Made by a program: the position numbers and the translations under genes | In this document: one piece after another, positions 47,643 to 56,515 of the stretch | How the letters are laid out: the number at the start of each line of letters is the position of its first letter | Numbering within the stretch: position 1 is the stretch's first letter | Assembly (NCBI RefSeq): GCF_022430545.2 | Contig: NZ_CP092488.2 | Span: 992,001-1,056,000, forward strand | Direction: 5' to 3' | DNA from: Mycobacterium paraterrae | GTDB lineage: Bacteria > Actinomycetota > Actinomycetes > Mycobacteriales > Mycobacteriaceae | Length of the DNA stretch: 64,000 bases | The notes under the pieces: generated by a model | The model's input: the letters and a program-made list of their open reading frames with translations, nothing else | What the model was told of the DNA's origin: nothing | Databases searched by the model: none

Positions 47643-48710
47643 ATGAAGGGCTTATCCCGTCGCTCGTTTGGGCTACTCGCGGCCGGCGCCAGCGCCGCCG
47701 GCATAGCGTCCGCTTGCACCTCGAAGCGCGAAGGGCCACCGCCGCCGACGGGACCAGCCGTCGGCTACGTGCTGTCGCACGAGCAATTCACCACCACCCA
47801 GCTCGTCGACCAGGCTCAGGCGGCCGAGCGAGCCGGGTTTCGTTACCTGTGGGCCAGCGACCATCTGCAGCCCTGGCAGGACAATGAGGGCCATTCGATG
47901 TTTCCGTGGATCACGCTCGCGCTCGTCGGTCAGCACACCAACGTCCCCTTCGGCACTGGCGTGACGTGCCCCATCTACCGCTACCACCCCGCCACCGTCG
48001 CGCAGGCCTTTGCGTCACTGGCGGCGCTTTATCCAGGCCGGGTTTTTCTCGGCGTCGGCACCGGCGAGCGGCTCAACGAGCAAGCGGCCACCACCCAATT
48101 CGGGCCCTACCGGGAACGTCACGACCGATTGATCGAAGCTATCCAACTCATCCGCCAGCTGTGGGGTGGCCAACGAATGTCTTTCCAGGGCAGTTACTTT
48201 CAGACCAACCAGCTCAAGCTCTACGACTTACCCCCGACGACCCCACCGATCTTGGTCGCCGCCGGCGGTCCCAAAAGCGCACGGCTCGCGGGCCGGTACG
48301 GCGACGGCTGGATCACCGAGGCCGGAGACGTCAGAAACCCGAAGCTAGTGACGGCATTCAACGCCGGAGCGCACGAAGCGGGCCGCGACCCCGCGACGAT
48401 GACCAAACGGGCTGAGATGTTCGCGGTCGTCGGCGACCACAACGACATCACACAGGGCGCGGAACTGTGGCGGTTCACCGCTGGCGCAGTCGACCAACCA
48501 AACCCGGTCGGCATTCAACAAGCGGCCCAGACCAATCCGCTCGACAAGGTGATAAAGGGCTGGACCACCGGCACCGACCCCGCTACCCACGTCAAAGCCG
48601 TGCAGGACGTCCTCGATGCCGGTGCGACACCATTCGTGCACTTCGCGCAGCGGGATCCGCTCACCGCGATCGAGTTCTATCGCACCGCGGTGCTGCCGCG
48701 TCTGCGCTAG
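47643..48710 (+). CDS. Tat-exported F420-dependent dehydrogenase (fHMAD/Fgd2-like)
   Basis: LLM-fold F420 enzyme of 355 residues with a twin-arginine signal, SRRSFGLLAAGAS, followed by a lipobox-like IASAC. The mature part reads HEQFTTTQLVDQAQAAERAGFRY, recognisable by LWASDHLQPWQDNEGH, SMFPWITLALVGQ and FGTGVTCPIYRYHPA, closely matching M. tuberculosis Rv0132c, the F420-dependent hydroxymycolic acid dehydrogenase. That enzyme oxidises hydroxymycolates to ketomycolates at the cell envelope. ATG 47643 gives the Tat signal at the N-terminus. It is located here between tRNA-Lys and the Rv0830-like gene rather than next to its usual M. tuberculosis neighbours. Confidence 0.88.
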   Translation: MKGLSRRSFGLLAAGASAAGIASACTSKREGPPPPTGPAVGYVLSHEQFTTTQLVDQAQAAERAGFRYLWASDHLQPWQDNEGHSMFPWITLALVGQHTNVPFGTGVTCPIYRYHPATVAQAFASLAALYPGRVFLGVGTGERLNEQAATTQFGPYRERHDRLIEAIQLIRQLWGGQRMSFQGSYFQTNQLKLYDLPPTTPPILVAAGGPKSARLAGRYGDGWITEAGDVRNPKLVTAFNAGAHEAGRDPATMTKRAEMFAVVGDHNDITQGAELWRFTAGAVDQPNPVGIQQAAQTNPLDKVIKGWTTGTDPATHVKAVQDVLDAGATPFVHFAQRDPLTAIEFYRTAVLPRLR

Positions 48711-48714
48711 CGAA

Positions 48715-49614
48715 TCAGCCCTTCACGGCGTTCAGGTACGTGATGTCGCCGAAGGCTTGCGCGATCTCGTCGTCGGCGTACTGGAAACCATTGGCCGCGT
48801 GCATCTCGGCGACAGGGCGATGCTGCACCTGCCAGCCTCGCTTGATCAGGTCTTCGATGATGTGGCTGCGCTCGTAGTGATAGACGAGCTCGTCGAAGTC
48901 GACTTGGAAACCCAGCTCGGTCATCCGGTCGTGGTGAGCACGCCAGCGCGGGTCCTTGAAAATCGTTGTGTCAGGGACGAATTCGCAGGCGACCTGGCTA
49001 GTGGGAGCACTGAGCGCGGTGATATTGCCGAACAGCGCATCCTGCGCCTCTGGCGGCAGGTACACCACCAGACCCTCGGCGCTCCACGCCGACGGCGCCT
49101 CCGGATCGAACCCTGCCTCCCGCAGCGCCGCGGGCCAGTCGTCGCGCAGATCGACGGCGACGGTACGACGCTGGGCGGTCGGCTCCGCGCCGAGGTCTCG
49201 AAGCGTGGACGTCTTGAACTCGATGACGTCCGGCAGGTCCACCTCGTAGACCACGGTGCCGTCCGGCCACGGCAGACGGTAGGCCCGCGCATCCAGGCCG
49301 GCCGCGACGATCACCGCCTGCCGGATGCCGGTGCGGGTCGCCTCGATGAAGTAGTTGTCGTAGAACCGCGTCCGCACCGCCATCCCGCGGGCCATCCGCG
49401 CCGGGTCGAACCCGGCGTAGTCGCCGACCGGGATCTCGCCGTTGACCAGCCGCGTGTAGACGTCGATGCCGACCGCGCGGACCAGCGGCGCGGCGAACGG
49501 GTCGTCGATGTAACCCGCATCGGACGACAGCGCCCGCTGGGCGGCAACCATGGTTGCCGTCGCACCGACGCTCGACGCAAGATCCCAGCTGTCGCTTTCG
49601 CTGCGTATGGACAC
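48715..49614 (-). CDS. SAM-dependent methyltransferase (TIGR00027 family, Rv0830-like)
   Basis: Putative S-adenosylmethionine-dependent methyltransferase of about 300 residues. WDLASSVGATATMVAAQRAL and YIDDPFAAPLVRAVG at the N-terminus, then QAVIVAAGLDARAYRLPWPDGT and VYEVDLPDVIEFK, are the family signature shared with Rv0830. GTG 49614 with GGGGGAG upstream is preferred; ATG 49629 is possible. M. tuberculosis has many paralogues of unknown substrate. Its stop is 4 bp from the end of the convergent F420 gene. Confidence 0.88.
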   Translation of the reverse strand: MSIRSESDSWDLASSVGATATMVAAQRALSSDAGYIDDPFAAPLVRAVGIDVYTRLVNGEIPVGDYAGFDPARMARGMAVRTRFYDNYFIEATRTGIRQAVIVAAGLDARAYRLPWPDGTVVYEVDLPDVIEFKTSTLRDLGAEPTAQRRTVAVDLRDDWPAALREAGFDPEAPSAWSAEGLVVYLPPEAQDALFGNITALSAPTSQVACEFVPDTTIFKDPRWRAHHDRMTELGFQVDFDELVYHYERSHIIEDLIKRGWQVQHRPVAEMHAANGFQYADDEIAQAFGDITYLNAVKG

Positions 49615-49692
49615 CAGCACTCCCCCCATCGACGGTGAAATTAATATAGAACAGCTAGTTATTTGCTCGGCCTAGGGATGGAGGACTCCGGC

Positions 49693-50169
49693 ATGGACTT
49701 CGCGCAGCGAACCATCGATCTGGCTCGGCGTAATGTCGAGGAAGGCGGCCGGCCATTCGCGACCGTAATCGTCAAAGACGGTGAAATCCTGGCCGAGAGC
49801 GCCAATCAGGTTGCGCAGAGCCATGATCCGACGGCTCACGCCGAGATCCTCGCCATCCGCGAGGCCTGCGTGAAGCTGGGCACCGAGCACCTGCGCGGCG
49901 CCACCATCTACGTGCTGGCCCACCCGTGTCCGATGTGCCTGGGCTCGCTGTATTACTGCTCGCCCGACGAAGTTGTGTTTTTGACCCAGCGCGACCAATA
50001 CGAGCCCTACTACGTCGACGACCGCGACTACTTCGAGCTGGCGACGTTCTACGACGAGTTCCGCAAGGACTGGCAGCAGCGGCGACTGCCGATGCGCTAC
50101 GACCCGCGTGACGAGGCGATCGACGTCTACCGCGAATGGAACGAGCGCAACGGCGGCAGGAGGCCTTAG
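49693..50169 (+). CDS. Nucleoside/cytosine deaminase-like protein (Rv0828c-like)
   Basis: Zinc-dependent deaminase of 158 residues. The zinc motif is HAE (THAEILAIREAC region, read as TAHAEI) and PCPMCLGSLYYC, the PCxxC of CDA/guanine deaminase enzymes. RPFATVIVKDGEILAES precedes it. It would deaminate guanine, cytosine or a related base. ATG 49693 has GGAGGA seven bases upstream; earlier ATG 49678 is possible. It overlaps the convergent MpaB-like gene by 4 bp. Order matches Rv0828c beside Rv0826. Confidence 0.87.
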   Translation: MDFAQRTIDLARRNVEEGGRPFATVIVKDGEILAESANQVAQSHDPTAHAEILAIREACVKLGTEHLRGATIYVLAHPCPMCLGSLYYCSPDEVVFLTQRDQYEPYYVDDRDYFELATFYDEFRKDWQQRRLPMRYDPRDEAIDVYREWNERNGGRRP

Positions 50170-51152
50170 ACGTTAGGGCAGTAGTGCTTTGGATCGCCCC
50201 GCTCATCGAGCGGCGGCAGGTTGCGGGGCGGAGTATGCACCAGCGGAGTATCGACGGGAATCCGGCCGCGCGCGCGGTCGAAGCCGGCCCGGGCCCGCGG
50301 GTGCTTGCGGTAGCGCGGCGGCACGACGGCAAACACCAGCCGGACCAGGTCGCCGAAGCGGCGGTGCAGCCATTCGTCGCGGCGTGACCAGCTGTAGCCC
50401 ATCAGCTTGCGCACCGGCGGGTCGTAGAGACCGACCGTGACCCACACGAAGAACGGGTGAAGCAACTTGCGCTGCAGCGCCCACACCGGATCCGGAATCC
50501 ATTCCGCGAAAGGCGGTTTCGGCAACTCGGCCAAGTTGAGCACCTCGCGGGCGGCGAAGTTGTTCTCCAGCACCTCGCTGCACATGTGGTCCCAGTAGAC
50601 CTGGAACTCCTCCCAGGTCTTCGGAACCGGCCGCATGCTCATGCCGTACATCCGGTACCACTCGACATGCTCGTCGAACAGTTGACGCTTCTGCTCTTCG
50701 GTGAGACCGCCGCAGAACCGTTCGGCCACATGAATCGTGCCGACAAAGAACGTCGAGTGGGCCCAATAGAAGACGTCCGGGTTCAGCGCGTGATAGCGGC
50801 GACCCTGAGCATCGGTGCCCTTGATCTCGATGTGGTAGTCACGGACCTCGGCTCCCGTGGTCGGTGCGCGGTCGCCGTCGAACACCACGCCGCCGATCGG
50901 GTACAACGACCGCAGCAAGCGCGGCCACCGCTCACGGAAGAACGTCGAGTGCTCTTCGACCGCCGCCCCGAGTTGCGGATGCATGTTCTGCATCGACCCT
51001 GCCCAGGGGCCCTGCAGCATGCCGCGCCAATCGCCGAAGTATCGCCAGGTCAGCGAGTCGGGGCCGAGCGGCCGCGGCGGCGCCTCGTATCCCAGCGGCG
51101 AAACCGGGCAACCCGACGCAACCGTCGACGCCTCAGACGTATCTTGAGTCAC
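50166..51152 (-). CDS. MpaB/DUF2236-family oxygenase (Rv0826-like)
   Basis: Haem-type latex-clearing/MpaB family protein of 328 residues. The DUF2236 core is visible in LQGPWAGSMQNMHPQLGAAVEEHS, FYWAHSTFFVGTIHVAERF with conserved His, EEQKRQLFDEHVEWYRMYG and DPVWALQRKLLHPFFVWV. Family members are haem-dependent oxygenases. Start GTG 51152 is chosen; an upstream TTG exists. It is divergent from a TetR gene (51221), which likely controls it. Gene order equals Rv0826-Rv0825c in M. tuberculosis. Confidence 0.86.
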   Translation of the reverse strand: MTQDTSEASTVASGCPVSPLGYEAPPRPLGPDSLTWRYFGDWRGMLQGPWAGSMQNMHPQLGAAVEEHSTFFRERWPRLLRSLYPIGGVVFDGDRAPTTGAEVRDYHIEIKGTDAQGRRYHALNPDVFYWAHSTFFVGTIHVAERFCGGLTEEQKRQLFDEHVEWYRMYGMSMRPVPKTWEEFQVYWDHMCSEVLENNFAAREVLNLAELPKPPFAEWIPDPVWALQRKLLHPFFVWVTVGLYDPPVRKLMGYSWSRRDEWLHRRFGDLVRLVFAVVPPRYRKHPRARAGFDRARGRIPVDTPLVHTPPRNLPPLDERGDPKHYCPNV

Positions 51153-51220
51153 TGGCGATATTCCTGTCGGTATCAAGCAAACTGACTACGTGCGTTGTCA
51201 ACTGCGAGTCTAGGAGGGCC

Positions 51221-51805
51221 GTGCCGTCCGGTCAACGTTCGCGGCGCTGGTCTGGCGTCCCGCTGGAGGATCGCCAGGCCCTGCGACGCGAGGAACTCAT
51301 CGCCGCCGGCGTGCAACTTCTCGGCGAGGCGAGCGGTCCGGCGGTGACCGTGCGGGCCGTGTGCCGACAGGCTGAGCTGACCGAACGCTACTTCTACGAA
51401 AGCTTCGCCGACCGCGACGAGTTCGTCCGGGCCGTCTACGACGACGTCTGCTCCCGGGCGATGACGGCGCTGATGTCCGCCGCGACTCCGCGCGAGGCCG
51501 TCGAACGGTTCGTCGCGCTGATGGTCGACGACCCGGTGCGCGGGCGGGTACTCCTCCTGGCCCCGGCGGTCGAACCGGTGCTGGTTCGGTCGGGCGCGCA
51601 ATGGATGCCCAACTTCATCGACCTGTTGCAGGGCAAGCTAACCCAGATCGGCGACCCGGTGCGCCAGAAGATGGTGGCGACTAGCCTGATCGGCGGCCTG
51701 ACCGCGTTGTTCACCGCCTACCTGGACGGACGCCTGACGGCCAGCCGCGAACAGTTCATCGACTACTGCGTCGACATGCTGCTCAGCAGGGCCTCGACAG
51801 GCTGA
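51221..51805 (+). CDS. TetR-family regulator (Rv0825c-like)
   Basis: TetR-type regulator of 194 residues. The helix-turn-helix is PAVTVRAVCRQAELTERYFYESFADRDE, recognisable by VRAVCRQAELTERYFYESF, followed by a helical ligand domain. GTG 51221 is the start because the sequence upstream belongs to the promoter of the divergent MpaB-like gene 68 bp away. Its position beside that gene and 110 bp before desA1 makes either a possible target. Confidence 0.87.
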   Translation: MPSGQRSRRWSGVPLEDRQALRREELIAAGVQLLGEASGPAVTVRAVCRQAELTERYFYESFADRDEFVRAVYDDVCSRAMTALMSAATPREAVERFVALMVDDPVRGRVLLLAPAVEPVLVRSGAQWMPNFIDLLQGKLTQIGDPVRQKMVATSLIGGLTALFTAYLDGRLTASREQFIDYCVDMLLSRASTG

Positions 51806-51863
51806 CCCCGACCCCGCGGACACGTAAATATCGCGGCCGATCGAAACTTGATGTCACCGACGT

Positions 51864-51900
51864 ACACAGATATATTGACTGAAACCGTCAGACACAGATA
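51864..51900. promoter_or_regulatory. Repeats in the desA1 promoter
   Basis: Direct repeats ACACAGATA (51864-51872 and 51892-51900), 28 bp apart, flank TGAC-N7-GTCA (51876-51890). The last repeat ends 15 bp before the desA1 GTG. In mycobacteria desA1 is controlled by the TetR-like MadR; whether this is its site needs comparison with known sites. Confidence 0.5.
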
Positions 51901-51915
51901 ACTGGGAGGTGTGCT

Positions 51916-52935
51916 GTGCCAGATCCTAAGGACCTGGACCTGCTGCGTGAACTCGAGCCGGTTGTCGAGAAGTACATGAACCGCCACGAGAGCGTGCACA
52001 AGCCGTGGAACCCGCACGACTACATCCCGTGGTCGGACGGCAAGAACTTCTACGCGCTCGGCGGCCAGGACTGGGAGCCTGGACAGTCCAAGCTGACCGA
52101 TGTCGCGCAGGTCGCCATGGTGCAGAACCTGATGACCGAGGACAACCTGCCGTCGTATCACCGTGAGATCGCGATGAGCATGGGCATGGACGGCGCGTGG
52201 GGCCAGTGGGTCAACCGTTGGACCGCCGAGGAGAACCGGCACGGCATCGCGCTGCGCGACTACTTGGTCGTCACCCGCGCGATCGACCCCATCGAGCTGG
52301 AGAAGCTCCGCATGGAGGTGGTGAACCGCGGCTTCAGCCCGGGCCAGAACCGCCAGGTCCGCGACGATCTGTTCTGCGACAACCTGTTCGACTCGATCGT
52401 CTACGTCACGTTCCAGGAACTCGCCACCCGCATCTCGCACCGCAACACCGGCAAGGCCTGCAACGAGCCGATCGCCGATCAGCTGCTGGCGAAGATCTCG
52501 GCCGACGAGAACCTGCACATGATCTTCTACCGTGACGTCACCGAGGCCGGCTTCGAGATCGAGCCGGATAAGGCGATGCGCTCGTTGCACAAGGTGCTGC
52601 ACAACTTCCAGATGCCGGGCTATCAGGTGCCCGAATTCCGCCGCAAGGCCGTGATGATCGCCGTCGGCGGCGTCTACGACCCGCGCATCCACCTCGACGA
52701 CGTGGTGATGCCCGTCCTGAAGAAGTGGCGGATCTTCGAGCGGGAAGACTTCAGCGGCGAGTCGGCCCGGCTGCGCGACGAACTGGCGGTCCTGATCAAG
52801 GAGCTCGAAGTGTCGTGCGACAAGTTCGAGATCTCCAAGCAGCGTCAGCTCGACCGCGAGGCTCGCACCGGTAAGCGCGTCACCGCCGAGGAGCTGCATC
52901 ACACCGCGGGCACGCTGACGCTCAGCCGACGGTAG
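51916..52935 (+). CDS. desA1: Acyl-ACP desaturase DesA1
   Basis: Soluble di-iron desaturase of 339 residues that introduces a double bond into meromycolate-type acyl-ACP chains. Iron-ligand motifs are EENRH (in WTAEENRHGIAL) and DENLH (in ISADENLHMIFY). HKPWNPHDYIPWSDGKNF and the C-terminal KQRQLDREARTGKRV are nearly identical to M. tuberculosis DesA1 (Rv0824c). GTG 51916 has GGGAGG upstream. It is followed by dusB after 6 bp, as in Rv0824c-Rv0823c. Confidence 0.96.
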   Translation: MPDPKDLDLLRELEPVVEKYMNRHESVHKPWNPHDYIPWSDGKNFYALGGQDWEPGQSKLTDVAQVAMVQNLMTEDNLPSYHREIAMSMGMDGAWGQWVNRWTAEENRHGIALRDYLVVTRAIDPIELEKLRMEVVNRGFSPGQNRQVRDDLFCDNLFDSIVYVTFQELATRISHRNTGKACNEPIADQLLAKISADENLHMIFYRDVTEAGFEIEPDKAMRSLHKVLHNFQMPGYQVPEFRRKAVMIAVGGVYDPRIHLDDVVMPVLKKWRIFEREDFSGESARLRDELAVLIKELEVSCDKFEISKQRQLDREARTGKRVTAEELHHTAGTLTLSRR

Positions 52936-52941
52936 CCCGTC

Positions 52942-54075
52942 GTGCGGATCGGACCCATCGAACTGGCCAGTCCAGTAGTGCTGGCACCCATGGCCGGCGT
53001 GACGAACGTTGCCTTCCGGACCTTGTGTCGGGAGCTCGAGCAGCAGCGCGTCGGCACGGTCAGCGGACTGTACGTCTGCGAGATGGTGACTGCGCGTGCC
53101 TTGGTCGAGCGGCATCCGGTCACCATGCACATGACGACCTTTTCCGCCGACGAGACGCCACGGTCCTTGCAGCTCTACACCGTTGACCCGGCCACCACGT
53201 ACGCGGCGGTCAAGATGATCGCCGACGAGAACCTCGCCGATCACGTCGATATGAATTTCGGCTGCCCGGTCCCCAAGGTCACTCGTCGTGGCGGTGGGGC
53301 CGCGCTGCCCTATAAGCGGCAACTGTTCGGCCAGATCGTCGCCGCGGCCGTCCGCGGCACCGAGGGCACCGACATCCCGGTGACCGTGAAGTACCGGATC
53401 GGGATCGACGACGAGCACCACACCCACCTCGAAGCCGGCAAGATCGCCGAGTCCGAAGGCGCAGCGGCGGTGGCACTGCATGCCCGCACGGCCGCCCAGC
53501 GCTATTCCGGAACCGCGGACTGGGAACAGATCGCCCGGCTCAAGCAACACGTGCGGACCATCCCCGTGCTGGGCAACGGCGACATCTTCGAGGCCAACGA
53601 CGCGCTGGCAATGATGGCGATGACCGGGTGCGACGGCGTGGTGATCGGCCGCGGCTGCTTGGGCCGGCCGTGGTTGTTCGCCGAGCTGTCGGCGGCGTTC
53701 ACGGGAAGCGCGGCCCCGACGCCCCCCACTCTGGGTGAGGTCGCGAACATCATTCGGCGGCACGGCGAGCTGCTCAGTGCACACTTCGGCGAAGACAAAG
53801 GCATGCGTGACATGCGCAAACACATCGCTTGGTACTTGCATGGCTTTCCCGCCGGCTCGGACGTGCGGCGCGCGCTGGCCCTGGTCAAGACCCTCGACGA
53901 GCTCGATCGGCTGCTGGACAAGCTCGATGGAGACATCCCGTTTCCGAGTGCGGCGAGCGGGCCGCGCGGCCGGCAGGGCTCACCGGCGCGGGTGGCGCTA
54001 CCCGAGGGCTGGCTGGCCGATCGTGACGACTGCACGGTTCCGGCCGGCGCCGACGTGATGCACTCGGGCGGCTAG
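52942..54075 (+). CDS. dusB: tRNA-dihydrouridine synthase (Rv0823c-like)
   Basis: FMN enzyme of 377 residues that reduces uridine to dihydrouridine in tRNA D-loops. LAPMAGVTNVAFR, VDMNFGCPVPKVTRRGGGA with the catalytic Cys, VKYRIG, HART and GNGDIF, and VIGRGCLGRPWLF are the Dus/NifR3 signatures. GTG 52942 lies 6 bp after desA1, so the two form an operon. C-terminal helical RNA-binding domain from about 275 is present. Complete and conserved. Confidence 0.95.
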   Translation: MRIGPIELASPVVLAPMAGVTNVAFRTLCRELEQQRVGTVSGLYVCEMVTARALVERHPVTMHMTTFSADETPRSLQLYTVDPATTYAAVKMIADENLADHVDMNFGCPVPKVTRRGGGAALPYKRQLFGQIVAAAVRGTEGTDIPVTVKYRIGIDDEHHTHLEAGKIAESEGAAAVALHARTAAQRYSGTADWEQIARLKQHVRTIPVLGNGDIFEANDALAMMAMTGCDGVVIGRGCLGRPWLFAELSAAFTGSAAPTPPTLGEVANIIRRHGELLSAHFGEDKGMRDMRKHIAWYLHGFPAGSDVRRALALVKTLDELDRLLDKLDGDIPFPSAASGPRGRQGSPARVALPEGWLADRDDCTVPAGADVMHSGG

Positions 54076-54276
54076 CCTCCACCTCTATCGATACCCTCCT
54101 GAGATCGCGTTTCCGGTTGGGTCTCTATACGATGTGGATCTTGTTGCATCATGCGCCGGTGGCCGAGACCGGAGCCATCATCGCAGCACGGCTGTACAGG
54201 CACGACGCGACCGCGACGGTTGCGCTGCACTGAGGTGCGCGCGCGAAGTTTCACCAGATTCGGAGGCCGGTAGGAC
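54076..54276. other. Non-coding gap upstream of the LCP gene
   Basis: A 201-bp stretch between dusB and the LCP gene. TTGGGT and TATACGAT near 54117-54132 could form a promoter, and GGAGG stands before the ATG at 54277. No repeat or gene was seen. Confidence 0.4.
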
Positions 54277-56409
54277 ATGAGTGACGGCGATTCAGCCACT
54301 CACGGCCCCGACGCCGACGACATAGGACTTACCGGAACGCCGCCGGGTTCGCGCGGCGCCGCGCCGTGGGAACGGTTCGGCACCGCCCCGACGGCCACCA
54401 TTGTCCATCAATGGGTCGGCCCGTCAGCGATGCGCGAACCCGTTGAATCCACTGCGCCGCTCGATCCCGCCGACCACGGCAATGGCAACGGCAGTCACGA
54501 CACCTCCGGAAACCACGCTGAAGGCGGCCTCAGCGTCGCGGAACTGATCGCCAAGATCGGTGGAGCCGCCACCGATCGCCCCCGCCGTCACCATGCCGCC
54601 CCGGACACCGAGACGAACGAACCCGCGCCGTCCGCGGATCAACCGGAGGACTACAACCCGTACGAGCTGCTCAGCCCGGCGGACTACTCCGATGAGCTGC
54701 CCAATTTGGATGCCATTCGCCGCGTCGCGGTGCTGGGAGACACCGACGCCGAGAAGACGACGGTCTTACCGGCCGCACCCGCAAACCTGCTCGAGACCAC
54801 GGATGACGACGACGTCGCGCCCGAGCGGAAACGCAAGCCCAAGCCGAAGCGGCGCAAACACGGCGGGCTGATGCTCGCCGGCCGCATGGCAGTGGCCACC
54901 ACCGCCGCGGCGGCGCTCGCGATGACCGGCGGCGCTTACCAGTGGAGCACGTCGAAAAACCACCGACTCAACACCGTCAGCGCGCTGGACCCGGGCTCGC
55001 ACGACATCGTCGACGCCAACGCCCAGTACGGCGACGAAGACTTCCTGATTGTCGGCATGGACTCCCGCGCCGGGGCGAACGCCAACATGAACGTCGGCAC
55101 CACCGAGGACGCCGGCGGTGCCCGCTCGGACACCATCATGCTGGTGAACATCCCGGCCAACCGTAAACGCGTTGTGGCCGTGTCCTTTCCGCGTGATCTG
55201 GCGATCACGCCGATCCAGTGCGAGGCATGGAATCCCGACACCGGCGAATACGGTCCCATCTATGACTCGGACACCAAGAAGTGGGGCCCCAAGAACGTCT
55301 ACACCGAGACGAAGCTCAACTCGACGTTCTCGTTCGGCGGCCCGAAATGCTTGGTCAAAGAGATCCAGAAGCTGTCCGGGCTGAGCATCAACCGGTTCAT
55401 CGCGGTCGATTTCGCCGGGTTCGCGAAGATGGTCGACGCGCTCGGCGGCGTCGAGGTGTGCAGCACCACCCCGCTGAGGGACTACGAGCTCGGCACCGTG
55501 CTGGCCCACGCCGGCCGGCAGCTGATCGACTCCAAGACCGCACTGAACTACGTGCGCGCCCGCAACATCACGACCGAGAACAACGGTGACTACGGCCGCA
55601 TCAAACGTCAGCAGCTGTTCCTGTCCTCGCTGCTGCGATCGCTGATCTCCAAGGAGACGTTCCTCTCGCTGAACAAGCTGAACAGCGTCGTGAACATGTT
55701 CATCAGCAACAGCTACGTCGACAACATCAAGACCAAAGACCTTGTCCAACTTGGCCAGTCGGTACAGGGCATGAACGCCGGCCACGTCTCGTTCGTAACC
55801 GTGCCCACCGGAATCACCGACGAGAACGGCGACGAGCCGCCGCGGACCGCTGACATGCGGGCGTTGTTCGACTCGATCATCAACGACGACCCGTTGCCCG
55901 GTGAGAACAACATGAACGCCACCTCGAGCCCGCCGACCACGACAGCGAACAGCAAGGCTCAGTCCAGCCGGTCCGCCGATCCGCACCCCGAGCACCTGCA
56001 GGCCGTCGCCGCGGCGCCACAAGACGTCACCGTGCAGGTATCCAACTCCACTGCCAAGTCCGGCCTGGCCGGGACGGCGAGCAGCCAGCTGAAGCGCCGC
56101 GGCTTCCGGGTGAAGTCACCCGACGACTACCCGAGCCCCCTCAAGACCACCAAGGTGCTGTACTCCCCGGGCAACGAGCAAGCCGCCGCCACCGTCGCGG
56201 GATCGTTCCCGAACTCCAAAGTCGAGCGGATCACCGGAACCGGGCAGGTGGTGCAAGTGGTTCTCGGATCAGATTTCACCGCCGTCGGGTCGCCCCCGGC
56301 GGCCGGTTCGCCGGTCAGCTTGCAGGTCGAGCGCAACGCCAGTAGCCCGGCCAGCAAACTTCCCGACGACCTAACCGTCACCAACGCCGCCGACACCCAC
56401 TGCGAATAG
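54277..56409 (+). CDS. LytR-CpsA-Psr (LCP) family cell-wall ligase (Rv0822c-like)
   Basis: Membrane-anchored phosphotransferase of 710 residues. A disordered acidic cytoplasmic N-terminus (1-195) ends in KRKPKPKRRK, followed by one membrane helix (about 200-220), the extracellular LCP domain (about 255-500) with FLIVGMDSRAG, RSDTIMLVNI, VVAVSFPRDL, and RARNITTENNGDYGRIKRQQ, and a C-terminal LytR_C domain (about 590-670, VQVSNSTAKSGLA). LCP proteins attach arabinogalactan-type polymers to peptidoglycan. Catalytic Arg and Asp positions are present. Same location as Rv0822c. Confidence 0.92.
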   Translation: MSDGDSATHGPDADDIGLTGTPPGSRGAAPWERFGTAPTATIVHQWVGPSAMREPVESTAPLDPADHGNGNGSHDTSGNHAEGGLSVAELIAKIGGAATDRPRRHHAAPDTETNEPAPSADQPEDYNPYELLSPADYSDELPNLDAIRRVAVLGDTDAEKTTVLPAAPANLLETTDDDDVAPERKRKPKPKRRKHGGLMLAGRMAVATTAAAALAMTGGAYQWSTSKNHRLNTVSALDPGSHDIVDANAQYGDEDFLIVGMDSRAGANANMNVGTTEDAGGARSDTIMLVNIPANRKRVVAVSFPRDLAITPIQCEAWNPDTGEYGPIYDSDTKKWGPKNVYTETKLNSTFSFGGPKCLVKEIQKLSGLSINRFIAVDFAGFAKMVDALGGVEVCSTTPLRDYELGTVLAHAGRQLIDSKTALNYVRARNITTENNGDYGRIKRQQLFLSSLLRSLISKETFLSLNKLNSVVNMFISNSYVDNIKTKDLVQLGQSVQGMNAGHVSFVTVPTGITDENGDEPPRTADMRALFDSIINDDPLPGENNMNATSSPPTTTANSKAQSSRSADPHPEHLQAVAAAPQDVTVQVSNSTAKSGLAGTASSQLKRRGFRVKSPDDYPSPLKTTKVLYSPGNEQAAATVAGSFPNSKVERITGTGQVVQVVLGSDFTAVGSPPAAGSPVSLQVERNASSPASKLPDDLTVTNAADTHCE

Positions 56410-56441
56410 CCCGACCCGCGCCGAAAAGCAGGTCAACCCGC

Positions 56442-56459
56442 ATTCACCGCGATTTCACG
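56442..56459 (+). promoter_or_regulatory. RegX3-like direct repeat upstream of phoU
   Basis: ATTCACC (56442-56448) and TTTCACG (56453-56459) are direct repeats with starts 11 bp apart, the register of SenX3-RegX3/PhoP-type boxes (consensus GTTCACC). The match is weaker than at 61152-61169. It is 57 bp upstream of phoU. Confidence 0.45.
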
Positions 56460-56515
56460 CGTCACTTTGGGGCGGTTAATGCCAGTCCGGAGATTCGGAA
56501 CGTACCCTTGCTGGT

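Noticed and set aside
51763..53841. A 692-codon minus-strand open frame
   Set aside because: It mirrors desA1 and dusB, which carry clear family motifs on the plus strand.
54766..56022. A 418-codon minus-strand open frame
   Set aside because: Antisense to the LCP gene; composition is Val/Gly/Arg-rich mirror sequence without a domain.
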